A stretch of 46,694 nucleotides of DNA from contig JAHFLN010000004.1 of the NCBI GenBank assembly GCA_023244835.1, positions 1 through 46,694 of the forward strand. Direction: 5' to 3'. Each line of letters begins with the position of its first letter. Position 1 is the stretch's first letter. The notes under the pieces are model-generated. The model was not told the DNA's origin and ran no database searches. It saw only the letters and a program-made list of their open reading frames with translations. A program made the position numbers and the translations under genes. The DNA is from Candidatus Harrisonbacteria bacterium. Lineage in GTDB: Bacteria > Patescibacteriota > Minisyncoccia > UBA6257 > UBA11618. Positions 20,031-28,870 of this stretch are shown piece after piece.

Positions 20031-20408
20031 TCATATATTTTCGTAGTGGCGGATATGGTTTTCCTCGCCGCATAGATCGACGGCTATCATATCGATGCGC
20101 CATCCCCTCTCCCCTACGAGTGTCGGATGGGTGTTCGCATACGCCTCTGCGGCACGTTTTGTTTTTCTTATTTTTGTGGCCGTCATATTGTCCTCAGGTG
20201 TAATGTAATTGTTTGACTTACATGTCAAATCAGTATATATAGTCTTAACCTCTATAAAGACGAGCGTGCGGTCGGGCGCTAGAGCGACTATATCCAACTC
20301 GCCCCACGCCCGCAGGTGATTACGCTCGATGATCTGGTATTTCTTGGCGGTTAGGTAGTCGGCGGCAGCACTCTCCCCTGCCGCGCCGACAGATTGGGTT
20401 GTTTTCAT
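20031..20408 (-). CDS. yraN: YraN/UPF0102 family nuclease-fold protein
   Basis: GAAGESAAADYLTAKKYQIIERNHLRAWGELDIVALAPDRTLVFIEVKT. Confidence 0.88.
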   Translation of the reverse strand: MKTTQSVGAAGESAAADYLTAKKYQIIERNHLRAWGELDIVALAPDRTLVFIEVKTIYTDLTCKSNNYITPEDNMTATKIRKTKRAAEAYANTHPTLVGERGWRIDMIAVDLCGEENHIRHYENI

Positions 20409-20461
20409 AGGTCAATCATACAATGTTTGACGGCGAACACCCGTCAAAATTTTTAAAGGAA

Positions 20462-20782
20462 TGTTTCACGTTTTACAAACCGATCCGAGTTTTTGTAAAT
20501 CAGCAAACACTCAAAAATAAGATTTTTAAAAAACATAGGATTAATGAGGATATCCGATTGTAATAAAAATAGAGTGTTTCACGCTTGGTGAAAATGTTTC
20601 ACAGTCGGATAATCGCTTGGTTATTGAACTTTGAAGTGTAAAACATTTTATAAAAAATGTTTTACACTTTTGTTTCACAGTCGGATAATAGCTCTATTAT
20701 TAACATATCCGAGTGTGAAACATATGTTTTACACATAGGAATGTTTCACAGTGTTTTACAAAATGTTTCACAGTGTAAAACA
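20462..20782. promoter_or_regulatory. Dense cluster of TGTTTYAC / GTRAAACA half-sites (about 13)
   Basis: Sites at 20462, 20470, 20575, 20595, 20636, 20658, 20671, 20713, 20725, 20742, 20752, 20764, 20773; perfect IR AGTGTAAAACATTTT-ATAA-AAAATGTTTTACACT. Confidence 0.7.
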
Positions 20783-20903
20783 GGATGCGGTGGGGGGTGT
20801 AATTGAATAGGGAGTGGCTATGCAACCGATAAGAAATAAAAAAGCCGTCCGCTCGGGTGAGGGGACGGCGCATACGATTTGGACCTAGTCGGTAATAGTA
20901 GGG

Positions 20904-21533
20904 TCAGATGATGAGAGGGTGTCCGGATTCCCATGTTCTCATTCGTCTGATCTCCCGCGCGATCACGCCCGTGCCCTGGGCATCGATCATGAGCTGATGC
21001 ATGCGCGCGAACCAAGCGACACATCGCCGAGTTCGTATGCCAGGATATGTTCGTGGGCATACGGGAAGGGGATGGGCATTGCGCATGCCTCGGGCGCGGT
21101 ACATGCGAAGGAGGCGGGCGCAATCGAAGTCGCACGCCATGAAGTCGAAGTGCTGATCAACTCGTGTATCTCGCGCGTAGAGAAGCCGGTTCGCGAGGAC
21201 GATCTCTTCGAACCTATCCCGAGGCTTCATGAAGACGTGCGTTGCGGGAATATCTGCCTGGGTTATGACCTGTCGAGAGGGGACGCATCTCGTTGTGAGT
21301 CGGGCGGCCATCACCGAGGCAATGGTCACTTCGGGGTTGTTGTGGGGCAGATCGAGTCCGGAAAGCGGGATAAAAATCGTCCGCGGATACCGGGCGAAAT
21401 AGCGCGTAGCTTCGGCCAAAATATCTTCGGCGAGAGAGCTCGGTACGCCGAGCCGGTCTATCTGATATCCATGTATGAAGAGGATATGATCTGCCGGAGG
21501 GTCGAGATTAGGAGGCGTGGATACAACGCTCAT
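20904..21533 (-). CDS. Hypothetical protein, possibly DUF218/YdcF-like
   Basis: 209-aa ORF with minus-strand terminator just downstream (~20830-20870); weak DUF218-like layout. Confidence 0.5.
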   Translation of the reverse strand: MSVVSTPPNLDPPADHILFIHGYQIDRLGVPSSLAEDILAEATRYFARYPRTIFIPLSGLDLPHNNPEVTIASVMAARLTTRCVPSRQVITQADIPATHVFMKPRDRFEEIVLANRLLYARDTRVDQHFDFMACDFDCARLLRMYRARGMRNAHPLPVCPRTYPGIRTRRCVAWFARMHQLMIDAQGTGVIAREIRRMRTWESGHPLII

Positions 21534-21682
21534 AGGTCAGGATCCTTCTTGTTAGGGGAATGGATTGTCGGGGTACTACGAGGGAGAATCATACGCCGGT
21601 TGGCATGAAAAATAAACAGGCACCCTCCGATGGTTCGGATAGGTGCCTGTGGGGTGGGGAGCGGAGATTGTCGCTATTCGTA

Positions 21683-22210
21683 TCAGTGCGCGATCCGCTT
21701 ATAGAGCCACCACGGGATGCAGTAGAGAATCGTGTCGCGTATCATCCAGCGGTAGCGGTATTGCGTGCAGTACTGTTCGCCCTCGGGGTAGAACCAATAC
21801 GAGGGCGAGTGTTCTTCCTGGAGGATGTCTTGGCCGTATGCGGAAAGCGTGGCCTTGAGGCCGACTTCGCGCATCGCCATTTTCATATCGCGCATGCAAC
21901 GCCAGATATGAGGCGGCGCGGCGACGATATAAAGCTCGGTAATGCCCATATCCTTCGCATTTTGTGCCGCGAACCGGGCGATGCGGAGCGTCGGGGGCGG
22001 GGGATTGGCGCTTGGAATCTGCGGCAGGATCAGTACGCCGTTCGGAACATGCGGGTTCATAATGCCACAGTCGGCTTGCGTAAAGACCGTGGCGTTCATG
22101 AGATGCGCCGCGCCGCATGCGACGTCGTGGACGGCTTCATTCGCGGGGATGGAAAAGGGCATGCCGAACGCGAAGGCGACGACGGCTTTTCTCTCGGAGG
22201 AGGCGGTCAC
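21683..22210 (-). CDS. Hypothetical protein, possibly DUF218/YdcF-like
   Basis: LRIARFAAQNAKDMGITELYIVAAPPHIWRCMRDMKMAMREVGL resembles YdcF-like Rossmann fold; flanking terminators. Confidence 0.5.
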   Translation of the reverse strand: MTASSERKAVVAFAFGMPFSIPANEAVHDVACGAAHLMNATVFTQADCGIMNPHVPNGVLILPQIPSANPPPPTLRIARFAAQNAKDMGITELYIVAAPPHIWRCMRDMKMAMREVGLKATLSAYGQDILQEEHSPSYWFYPEGEQYCTQYRYRWMIRDTILYCIPWWLYKRIAH

Positions 22211-22371
22211 GGAAAGGGTCCTTTCTATGCGCTCCGGGGGAGCGAGGGGATGTCAGGGTACGTGCGCTAGTATGCGATGAAAATATAAAAAAGTCAAATA
22301 TAAACTGATAGGTATAATAAAAGCCCCGCATGGTGCGGGGCGGGGAATGCGGATCGCGGCACGGGTAGGGC

Positions 22372-23040
22372 TTAGAGCCTGTCCGGATCCTCGAAGAGAA
22401 GCAAGGGATCGCTGAAATGCGCGCGGTCGTTCCAGGCGCGGATGAGCCAAGGATTGTCCCGCGTCTCGTCGTACTCGAGTGTCGCGATGCCGCCGTTGTC
22501 CGTGCGGAAGGCGCGCATGAACTGGCTCATCTCGTGGCCGGATACGGCATTGCCGAAAGTCGCATGCGAGGCCATACAGCGCATGAAGACGCCATGAGTC
22601 GCGACGATAATCCGTTCGCATGGCATCGCGGCGAGGCAGGCGAGCGCGCGACGGGCGCGGTCCTTCAGGTCGTCGAAGTTCTCCTCGTCCGCGAAGCGGA
22701 ATCCCTCGCGGAAATTGTCATGGATCGTTTTCGAGATGGCGAGCATTTCGGGGCCGATCTTTTCGAGGCCGATATGGGCGCTGGGTTTCCGGCGCTCGAC
22801 GAAGAGGTCGGAGGGGATAGGGGAGAGGCCGAGCTTTTCGCCGATGATCTGCGCGGTTTCGCGGGCGCGTAGGAGCGTGCTCGAGAGAAGCGCATGATAA
22901 GGCTCGTCCTTCATGAGGCGCTGGGCAGCGCGCAAAGATTGATTCCTGCCAGAGGCGGTAAGCGGGGAGTCAGGGTTCCGGTAGACGGGACTCTCGTTGC
23001 CTTCGCTTTCGCCGTGCCGGACTAAGAGAATAGTTTTCAT
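22372..23040 (-). CDS. Histidine phosphatase (phosphoglycerate mutase-like) family protein
   Basis: MKTILLVRHGESEGNE (RHGE), LLSSTLLRARETAQIIGEKLG, IIVATHGVFMRC. Confidence 0.9.
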   Translation of the reverse strand: MKTILLVRHGESEGNESPVYRNPDSPLTASGRNQSLRAAQRLMKDEPYHALLSSTLLRARETAQIIGEKLGLSPIPSDLFVERRKPSAHIGLEKIGPEMLAISKTIHDNFREGFRFADEENFDDLKDRARRALACLAAMPCERIIVATHGVFMRCMASHATFGNAVSGHEMSQFMRAFRTDNGGIATLEYDETRDNPWLIRAWNDRAHFSDPLLLFEDPDRL

Positions 23041-23183
23041 ATATAAAGGATACGCTCGTAGATTATATATACGGGATCGGCGGGTCGGGAGCAAGGATGG
23101 ATATATGATGAAATAAGAGAAAACTCCGGAACAGTCGCTGCCATTCCGGAGTTTTGGGGAGATATCGTTGCGTGTGTGCCAAG

Positions 23184-23522
23184 TCATGCGGTCGCGAGGG
23201 CGATAGGGACAAGCTTCAGATACCAGGCCATAGCGTGGCGCATGCCGCACTCGCATGGCGTTCCGCCGAGATCGGTGCGCTGTCCGCCCGCCGGACACCC
23301 CGACAGGTGAAGTCCGATGACCCCGATAAGGTCATGGATCGCATTGAACTGCTCGATACGTCGGCCGTCATCGGGCTCTTGCGGATGAGGGCCTTCGAAA
23401 ATCGCGACGTCGAGCGTTATACGAAAGGGCTTTTTGCACGATCTGCACTGGACGAGATCTCCTTCGCGATACGTCTGCCTGTAATGCATTTCTTGGCATA
23501 TCGGGCATTTAGACTGTGCCAT
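23184..23522 (-). CDS. Small zinc-ribbon-like protein
   Basis: CPIC...CRSCKKPF and CECGMRH cysteine motifs; terminator downstream. Confidence 0.55.
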   Translation of the reverse strand: MAQSKCPICQEMHYRQTYREGDLVQCRSCKKPFRITLDVAIFEGPHPQEPDDGRRIEQFNAIHDLIGVIGLHLSGCPAGGQRTDLGGTPCECGMRHAMAWYLKLVPIALATA

Positions 23523-23609
23523 TGGATATAATCCTCGTAGAAGGTTGTGAGATGAGAGAGGCGCTGAACAATATATAATCGAAAGAAGTTAAAATTTCAA
23601 TGAATGGGT

Positions 23610-23866
23610 AGGGATTCGCCTGCCGCTTCGCGGCAGACCATCGATTTTCATAGTCGGCTGTAAAGCCTCCTTGAAAATCGTGGCCTGCGGTTCGATTTCA
23701 TATTAATAAGGGGAATCACCCCCTTCGCCGCTCGCGAGGCTATTCATATGGTAGGAGGGAATCGCCTCTCCCTCATACGATTCGGTCGAGACGCTGAATT
23801 TTAATAATAAGCCGTTACACGGCTTCTTTTAAAATTCGCGCCAACGCTTCGATTCCTCCTCTAATA
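23610..23866 (-). repeat. tRNA-trailing structured repeats (Val copies, about two units)
   Basis: On minus strand: AGGAATCGAAGC...AGCGTCTCGACCGAA...GGGAGAGGCGATTCCCT and AAATCGAACCGCAGGC..GATTTTCAAGGAGGC-TTTACA-GCCGACTATGAAAATC..GGCAGGCGAATCCC. Confidence 0.65.
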
Positions 23867-23914
23867 CCCACACATGCAAATACCCTCGCGTTGGAGGGTA
23901 TTTGCATGTGTGGG
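23867..23914 (-). terminator. 21-bp perfect hairpin overlapping the tRNA-Val 3' end
   Basis: CCCACACATGCAAATACCCTC-GCGTTG-GAGGGTATTTGCATGTGTGGG; includes tRNA 3' CCCA. Confidence 0.7.
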
Positions 23915-23982
23915 CAATGGGGGAATCGAACCCACGGCATCCTCTGTGTAAAAGAGGCGCTCTGCCACTGAGCTAATTGCCC
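23911..23982 (-). tRNA. tRNA-Val(TAC)
   Basis: Acceptor GGGCAAT/ATTGCCC, anticodon loop TTTACAC in CCTCT/AGAGG, T-arm GTGGGTTCGATTCCCCC (one mismatch). Confidence 0.9.
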
Positions 23983-24140
23983 TCTAGTAGGGGAGTATAG
24001 GCGGTTTGGGTATTCGGAGCAACGGGTGGGACAGATTGACAGAAGGTTGTAAATAGTAGAAAATACGGGAAGATGCTCCATATCGGAGTACGCCGTCTCG
24101 GATGGGACGGGTTCGAGTTCTTTAACTAGGGGATTGAGCC

Positions 24141-24434
24141 ATGAGTGCTCAGCTGCAAGAGGAAAGTGCTTCGCTCCGTGACGGGAGGCGAAGGAAAATG
24201 CTCCTGGGTCTATTGCGGGGGGAAGACGACGATCCTGCCCATCTTTTGGGTGATGGGGTTGATCAGTTCCTGGAAGAGAAAGGAAGAGCTGTTCAGACTC
24301 TTCTAGGGCAAGACGACGACGGCCGTCGATGCTCTTCGCCGGATGGCGAGGGTCTCAAATTACCCAATGGATTGGTGTTGGTGTTCATGAGTACTCAGGC
24401 TCTTGAAAGTCATTGCGGATGTTGCTTTGCGTGA
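24141..24434 (+). CDS. Small hypothetical protein
   Basis: 97-aa ORF, AGGGGA upstream of ATG, terminator ~120 nt downstream. Confidence 0.4.
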   Translation: MSAQLQEESASLRDGRRRKMLLGLLRGEDDDPAHLLGDGVDQFLEEKGRAVQTLLGQDDDGRRCSSPDGEGLKLPNGLVLVFMSTQALESHCGCCFA

Positions 24435-24556
24435 ACAGCGATCATTGCAACTATGACAGACGAGCGTGAGACACGGCATGAAACGATGCTTGGGCGGGCG
24501 CAGTGCGACCCAAACGGGCATGCGGCGTTTTGTGCGAAAGAGCTACAGCGGAGAGA

Positions 24557-24592
24557 CCTCGGACAGGGATTCCTGTCCGAGGCTCATTTATT
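24557..24592 (+). terminator. Rho-independent terminator
   Basis: CCTCGGACAGG-GATT-CCTGTCCGAGG then T-rich. Confidence 0.7.
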
Positions 24593-25155
24593 TATACGAC
24601 GATAGGGAAGAGGGAGCGTATTGCCTCAAGGGCCGAGGGAAGGGTTGTGAATCCATCCTCCGCATTCATGTGGCCCGCCTCGTGGAGCGTGATGAGCTTC
24701 GCGCCGAGCGTATCCCGTATGAGCGCGCCGCTGCCCGGAAGAACGTGCGGGTCGTCATCGCCTTCGATTGCGATGATCGCGCCGCAGGTGCTTTTGATAC
24801 GCTCGCAATCGAATGGAGAAGAGAAGAACGTCGCGAGCTCCGCATCGTCTGCTTCGAGAAAGCCGGCAACGAGAACAGCGCCTGCGACTCGCGTAGGAGA
24901 GGGGAGTGACTCGAGATAGCGGAGGATAGCAACTGTGCCGATGCTATGTCCTACGAGGATAAGGCCTTCATCGGCGGTACCGACGGTATCGCGTATGGTG
25001 GAAACCCACGCGTCTTTGTCGGGGTGGTCGGTGTCGGGCATCGCGGGGACGGATACGGCGAAGCCCTGTGCTTCGAGCTCGTGCGAGAGCCACGGGAACC
25101 AGTGGTCGGAAGGGGAAGCGCCCCAGCCGTGGATTATGACCGCTCGTTTCTGCAT
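24592..25155 (-). CDS. RBBP9/YdeN-like serine hydrolase (alpha/beta hydrolase)
   Basis: AVIIHGWGASPSDHWFPWLSHELEAQGF, ILVGHSIGTVAILRYLE (GHSxG), HEAGHMNAEDGF. Confidence 0.85.
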   Translation of the reverse strand: MQKRAVIIHGWGASPSDHWFPWLSHELEAQGFAVSVPAMPDTDHPDKDAWVSTIRDTVGTADEGLILVGHSIGTVAILRYLESLPSPTRVAGAVLVAGFLEADDAELATFFSSPFDCERIKSTCGAIIAIEGDDDPHVLPGSGALIRDTLGAKLITLHEAGHMNAEDGFTTLPSALEAIRSLFPIVV

Positions 25156-25231
25156 GGTGGGCCAGGATGGATTCGAACCATCGATCCTCGAGGTATAAGC
25201 TCGATGCTTTGGGCCCCTAAGCTACTGGCCC
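25155..25231 (-). tRNA. tRNA-Ile(TAT), CCA encoded
   Basis: Acceptor GGGCCAG/CTGGCCC, anticodon loop CTTATAC in TCGAG/CTCGA, T-arm GATGGTTCGAATCCATC, 3' ACCA. Confidence 0.82.
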
Positions 25232-25249
25232 CACGGCTTCCAGTCTATA

Positions 25250-27085
25250 TCAGGCCGCGATCGGCTTCAACTTGAACGATTGCACGATGGCGTTGAAGTC
25301 GTCCTGCTCCAAGACCTCCTTTTCGAGGAGGGCGTCCGCGATGGCGGTCAGTACTTTCTTGCGAGAGCTCACAATCTTCTTCGCGAGGGTATACGCGCGG
25401 GATATAAACCCTTTGATTTCAGCGTCAATTTCCGTTGCGGCGGTTTCGGAGTAGTTCTTTTCGCCGCCCATCGCGTGGCCGAGGAACATCGTCTCTTCGG
25501 TGGTGCCGAAAGCGATCGGGCCGATTTTCTCACTCATGCCGTACTGGGTCACGAGCCGGCGCGCGAGCTCGGATACCTTCTGCAAGTCATTCGAGGCGCC
25601 GGTCGACATTTCGCCGAACATCTCCTGTTCCGCTACATAGCCACCAAGCATCATGGCGAGGTCGGCCGCGAATTGCGAACGGGTGCGGAGCCGTACGTCT
25701 TCGAGGGGAAGTTTTAGGGTATAGCCGCCGGCGAATCCGCGGCTTACGATCGATACCTTGTGGATAGGGTCAGAGTTAACAAGGCTCGCGGCGACGAGTG
25801 CGTGGCCGGCCTCATGGTAGGCGGTTATTTCCCGTTCTTTCGCGGAGATTGCGCGGCCCTTCCGTTCCGGTCCCATCATGACTTTCTCAACGGAGTCAAA
25901 GATATCTTGCTGGGTGATCGAAGAGCGGTTCGCCCGCGCGGCGAGTATCGCCGCCTCGTTCATGAGGTTGGCGAGGTCTGCGCCCGAGAAGCCGGGGGTG
26001 CGTGTCGCGACCTTGCGGAGGTCGACGGTCTGCTCGATTGGTTTTCCCTTCGCGTGGATCGCGAGTATCGCTTCGCGGTCGGCGATGTCGGGGCTGTCCA
26101 AAGCTACGCGCCGATCGAATCGGCCGGGGCGAAGGAGGGCCTCGTCCAATACGTCAGGGCGGTTCGTGGCCGCGAGCACGACGACCTGCGTGTCTCGCTC
26201 GAAGCCGTCCATCTCGACGAGTATTTGGTTCAGTGTCTGCTCGCGCTCGTCGTGCCCGCCGCCCATGCCGCTGCCGCGGTGGCGGCCGATCGCGTCGATC
26301 TCGTCGATAAAGAGGATAGAGGGCGCGGACTTTTTCGCGGTCGCGAAGACATCGCGCGTGCGCGAGGCGCCCACGCCTACGAACATCTCCACGAATTCGG
26401 AGGCCGAGATATGGAAGAAGGGGACGCCGCTTTCGCCCGCCACCGCGCGTGCGAGAAGGGTCTTGCCCGTCCCGGGGGCGCCCATCAAGAGTACGCCGCG
26501 GGGAATCCGCGCGCCCATATCGAGAAATTTCTTAGGGTTCTTTAGGAAGTCCACGACTTCCTCGAGCTCGCGCTTGGTCTCCTTAAGCCCCGCGACATCC
26601 TTGAACATCACGCTGTCTTTTGAGGGGGAGAAGAGTCGGATGTTCGACTTGCCGAAAGAGAATGCCTGGCTCGCGCCGCCTTTCGCCTGGCGGAAGATGA
26701 ACCAGAAAATAGCGATCATGGCGATGATCGGAAGGATTGTGGGAATGAGGACGCTCGCCCAGAATCTGCCGCCCGACTGCCCTTCGACGGAAATCTTCAC
26801 CTTGCCTAATGCGGCGGCATCGACGCCGTAGTTCGTGAGTGTTTGGGTGAGTCCTGCTTCGTTTTCCTTCTCGGCAGTCGCCGCGGTGCCGTCTTTCATC
26901 GTTATGGAGAGGGTATTCTCGCGGACGGTTATCGCGGTTATCGAGCCTTCGTTGATCTTCGCGGCAACTTCATTCAGGGCGAGGGCGGGCGAGGCGGTGC
27001 CAAGCTCCGCGACGAGCGAGAAGGCGAATGATAGGGCAACGAGGATGGCGATGGCCCAGAAAACGTTCTTGTAGAGGAGTTTCAT
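25250..27085 (-). CDS. ftsH: ATP-dependent zinc metalloprotease FtsH
   Basis: [39 protein letters not shown] zinc site, SRH region; start chosen at internal [12 protein letters not shown]. Confidence 0.96.
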   Translation of the reverse strand: MKLLYKNVFWAIAILVALSFAFSLVAELGTASPALALNEVAAKINEGSITAITVRENTLSITMKDGTAATAEKENEAGLTQTLTNYGVDAAALGKVKISVEGQSGGRFWASVLIPTILPIIAMIAIFWFIFRQAKGGASQAFSFGKSNIRLFSPSKDSVMFKDVAGLKETKRELEEVVDFLKNPKKFLDMGARIPRGVLLMGAPGTGKTLLARAVAGESGVPFFHISASEFVEMFVGVGASRTRDVFATAKKSAPSILFIDEIDAIGRHRGSGMGGGHDEREQTLNQILVEMDGFERDTQVVVLAATNRPDVLDEALLRPGRFDRRVALDSPDIADREAILAIHAKGKPIEQTVDLRKVATRTPGFSGADLANLMNEAAILAARANRSSITQQDIFDSVEKVMMGPERKGRAISAKEREITAYHEAGHALVAASLVNSDPIHKVSIVSRGFAGGYTLKLPLEDVRLRTRSQFAADLAMMLGGYVAEQEMFGEMSTGASNDLQKVSELARRLVTQYGMSEKIGPIAFGTTEETMFLGHAMGGEKNYSETAATEIDAEIKGFISRAYTLAKKIVSSRKKVLTAIADALLEKEVLEQDDFNAIVQSFKLKPIAA

Positions 27086-27145
27086 GTGTATGAGGGGTGT
27101 CCTTGAGGGTTTATCATAGCATGCGTTTGCCTGTATATTCAAACC

Positions 27146-28033
27146 ATGGCGATAGCGCGGATATTGAAGGAATATCTCGATTATATCGAGATCGAGCGTG
27201 GCCGTTCGGTTGCCACGCGTGAAGCGTATGCGCAGTACCTCGGCAGATTTTTCGAGGTTGAAAAGATCAGCGATGTTTCAGATATCACCGAGGGGGCAAT
27301 CCGCGACTTCAGGCTATACCTCGCGCGGCAGGACTTGAAAAAGTCTTCGCAGGCTCAGTATGTGATCGCAGTCAGAAGCTTCCTGAAGTACCTGGCGCGG
27401 CAGGGCGTGGAGAGCGTGCCGCCCGACCGCGTGGACGTGCCGAAGGCTCCCGAGAGGCAGATCGAGATTCTGGATCATGCGGAGCTCGTGCGACTCCTTG
27501 CCGCTCCCGACGTGCGCACATTGAAGGGGGCGCGGGACAAGGCGATTCTCGAGCTCTTTTTTTCGACCGGTATGCGGCTTTCCGAGCTCTGTGGACTCGA
27601 CCGGTTCCTCGATATGGCGAAGGACGAATTCACCGTACGGGGGAAGGGGGATAAGGTGCGGCTCGTGTTCGTGTCGAAAGAGGCGCGCGAGAGCATTAAG
27701 GAATACATGGCGAAGCGTGCGGACGCGGACGAAGCGCTCTTCGTGAGCGTTATGCGCGGGAAGGTGATTGGGCGCGTTACCCCGCGCTCGATCGAGCGGT
27801 TGATTACGGCATATGGGAAGAAGGCCGGTATCGTGGGAAAAAAACTCACGCCGCATACTCTGCGGCACTGCTTCGCGACCGACTTGCTCGAGAACGGCGC
27901 CGATCTCCGTTCGGTGCAGGAAATGCTCGGGCATTCGAACATATCGACGACGCAGATCTATACCCACGTAACGAACAGGGGACTGAAGGAGGCATTCAAG
28001 GCGTTTCACGACCGTAGGCGCACGGCGGAATAA
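27146..28033 (+). CDS. xer: Tyrosine recombinase XerC/XerD-like
   Basis: SAM-like N-domain; FSTGMRLSELCGL, LTPHTLRHCFATDLLENGADLRSVQEMLGHSNISTTQIYTHV. Confidence 0.93.
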   Translation: MAIARILKEYLDYIEIERGRSVATREAYAQYLGRFFEVEKISDVSDITEGAIRDFRLYLARQDLKKSSQAQYVIAVRSFLKYLARQGVESVPPDRVDVPKAPERQIEILDHAELVRLLAAPDVRTLKGARDKAILELFFSTGMRLSELCGLDRFLDMAKDEFTVRGKGDKVRLVFVSKEARESIKEYMAKRADADEALFVSVMRGKVIGRVTPRSIERLITAYGKKAGIVGKKLTPHTLRHCFATDLLENGADLRSVQEMLGHSNISTTQIYTHVTNRGLKEAFKAFHDRRRTAE

Positions 28034-28191
28034 GGCTGTCTGCGGACAGCCGATTATCACATCGTATTCTTTGTTTCCGATCGGAAATAAAGAAGTTGAA
28101 ATAATAGACAAAATCATAATTTTAGTTCATACTAGGCGAAGTCTCGGTTCTCAATGAGAGGCCGCTATTTCGATAACAAGGAGACTGTCAC

Positions 28192-28629
28192 ATGAGGCGG
28201 GTGATGAAGAGCGAGGAAATTTTTCGGAGGGTGCGCGAGGTGGTCGCGAGAGAGTTAGGCATCGAAACGAGGGATATTGCCTGGGAATCGCGGCTCGTGA
28301 CCGATCTCGGGGCGGAGAAGACCGATCTGCTCGATCTGGTGTTCCGTCTCCAGCGGGAATTCAAGATGGATACGATTCCGGCGGGGCATCTGTTTCCGAA
28401 ACTGACGCATGAAATGACTGATGCGGAGGGCGCGTTGACTGGAAAGGGTGTGGGGCTCTTGCTCGTGGGCGCTAAAGAGGCGAGTTTGGCCCATCTTGAT
28501 TTGGAGCCGGGAAAGCGGTTAGAAGACTTGCAGACGGTGGGTATGCTCTGCCGCTATGTCCGGGATCGCTTTACGGATCTGGATACGGCGTTTGCGGTGG
28601 GTAATCTCGACCTCGGAGGTGAGGGGTGA
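28192..28629 (+). CDS. Acyl-carrier-protein-like protein with non-canonical phosphopantetheine site
   Basis: VREVVARELGIETRDIAWESRLVTDLGAEKTDLLDLVFRLQREFKMD resembles ACP but canonical DSL is replaced by EKTD. Confidence 0.6.
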   Translation: MRRVMKSEEIFRRVREVVARELGIETRDIAWESRLVTDLGAEKTDLLDLVFRLQREFKMDTIPAGHLFPKLTHEMTDAEGALTGKGVGLLLVGAKEASLAHLDLEPGKRLEDLQTVGMLCRYVRDRFTDLDTAFAVGNLDLGGEG

Positions 28630-28650
28630 ATGAGAGAGAGTTTTCCGCGA

Positions 28651-28690
28651 GGCCGTCGGGTCACTATGACCGACGGCCTTCCTTTTTTAT
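28651..28690 (+). terminator. Rho-independent terminator
   Basis: AGGCCGTCGG...CCGACGGCCT then TCCTTTTTT. Confidence 0.85.
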
Positions 28691-28870
28691 CACCTCTTAT
28701 TTTCATGGAGCTGGGGGCGGTTCGCGCGGCGGTTTCCGGAATGGCGCGCAGTCCCGATGGGTTTGGTCGCGCCGTGGCGCGCCATCGGGGCGGGCGAAAA
28801 GAAAATCCCGCTGCTGGAGCGGGATTATTCTGGTTCCGAAAATCGGTGCGGGAAGCGGCCGTGAACAGTC

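Noticed and set aside
20462-20782. Canonical parS site
   Set aside because: Only half-sites and imperfect palindromes are present; no intact TGTTTCACGTGAAACA was found and no parA/parB gene is in the window.
23815-24081. 88-aa minus-strand ORF
   Set aside because: Runs through tRNA-Val and its trailing hairpin; not a real CDS.
25435-26831. Long plus-strand ORFs over ftsH (and similar ones over gyrA, hppA, tyrS)
   Set aside because: Shadow ORFs caused by GC-rich codon bias opposite strongly identified genes.
27146-28033. Xer-type recombinase as the dedicated integrase of the tRNA-trailing elements
   Set aside because: It looks like an ordinary chromosomal XerC/D next to ftsH with no tRNA adjacency; a role at tRNA ends is possible but unsupported by this sequence.
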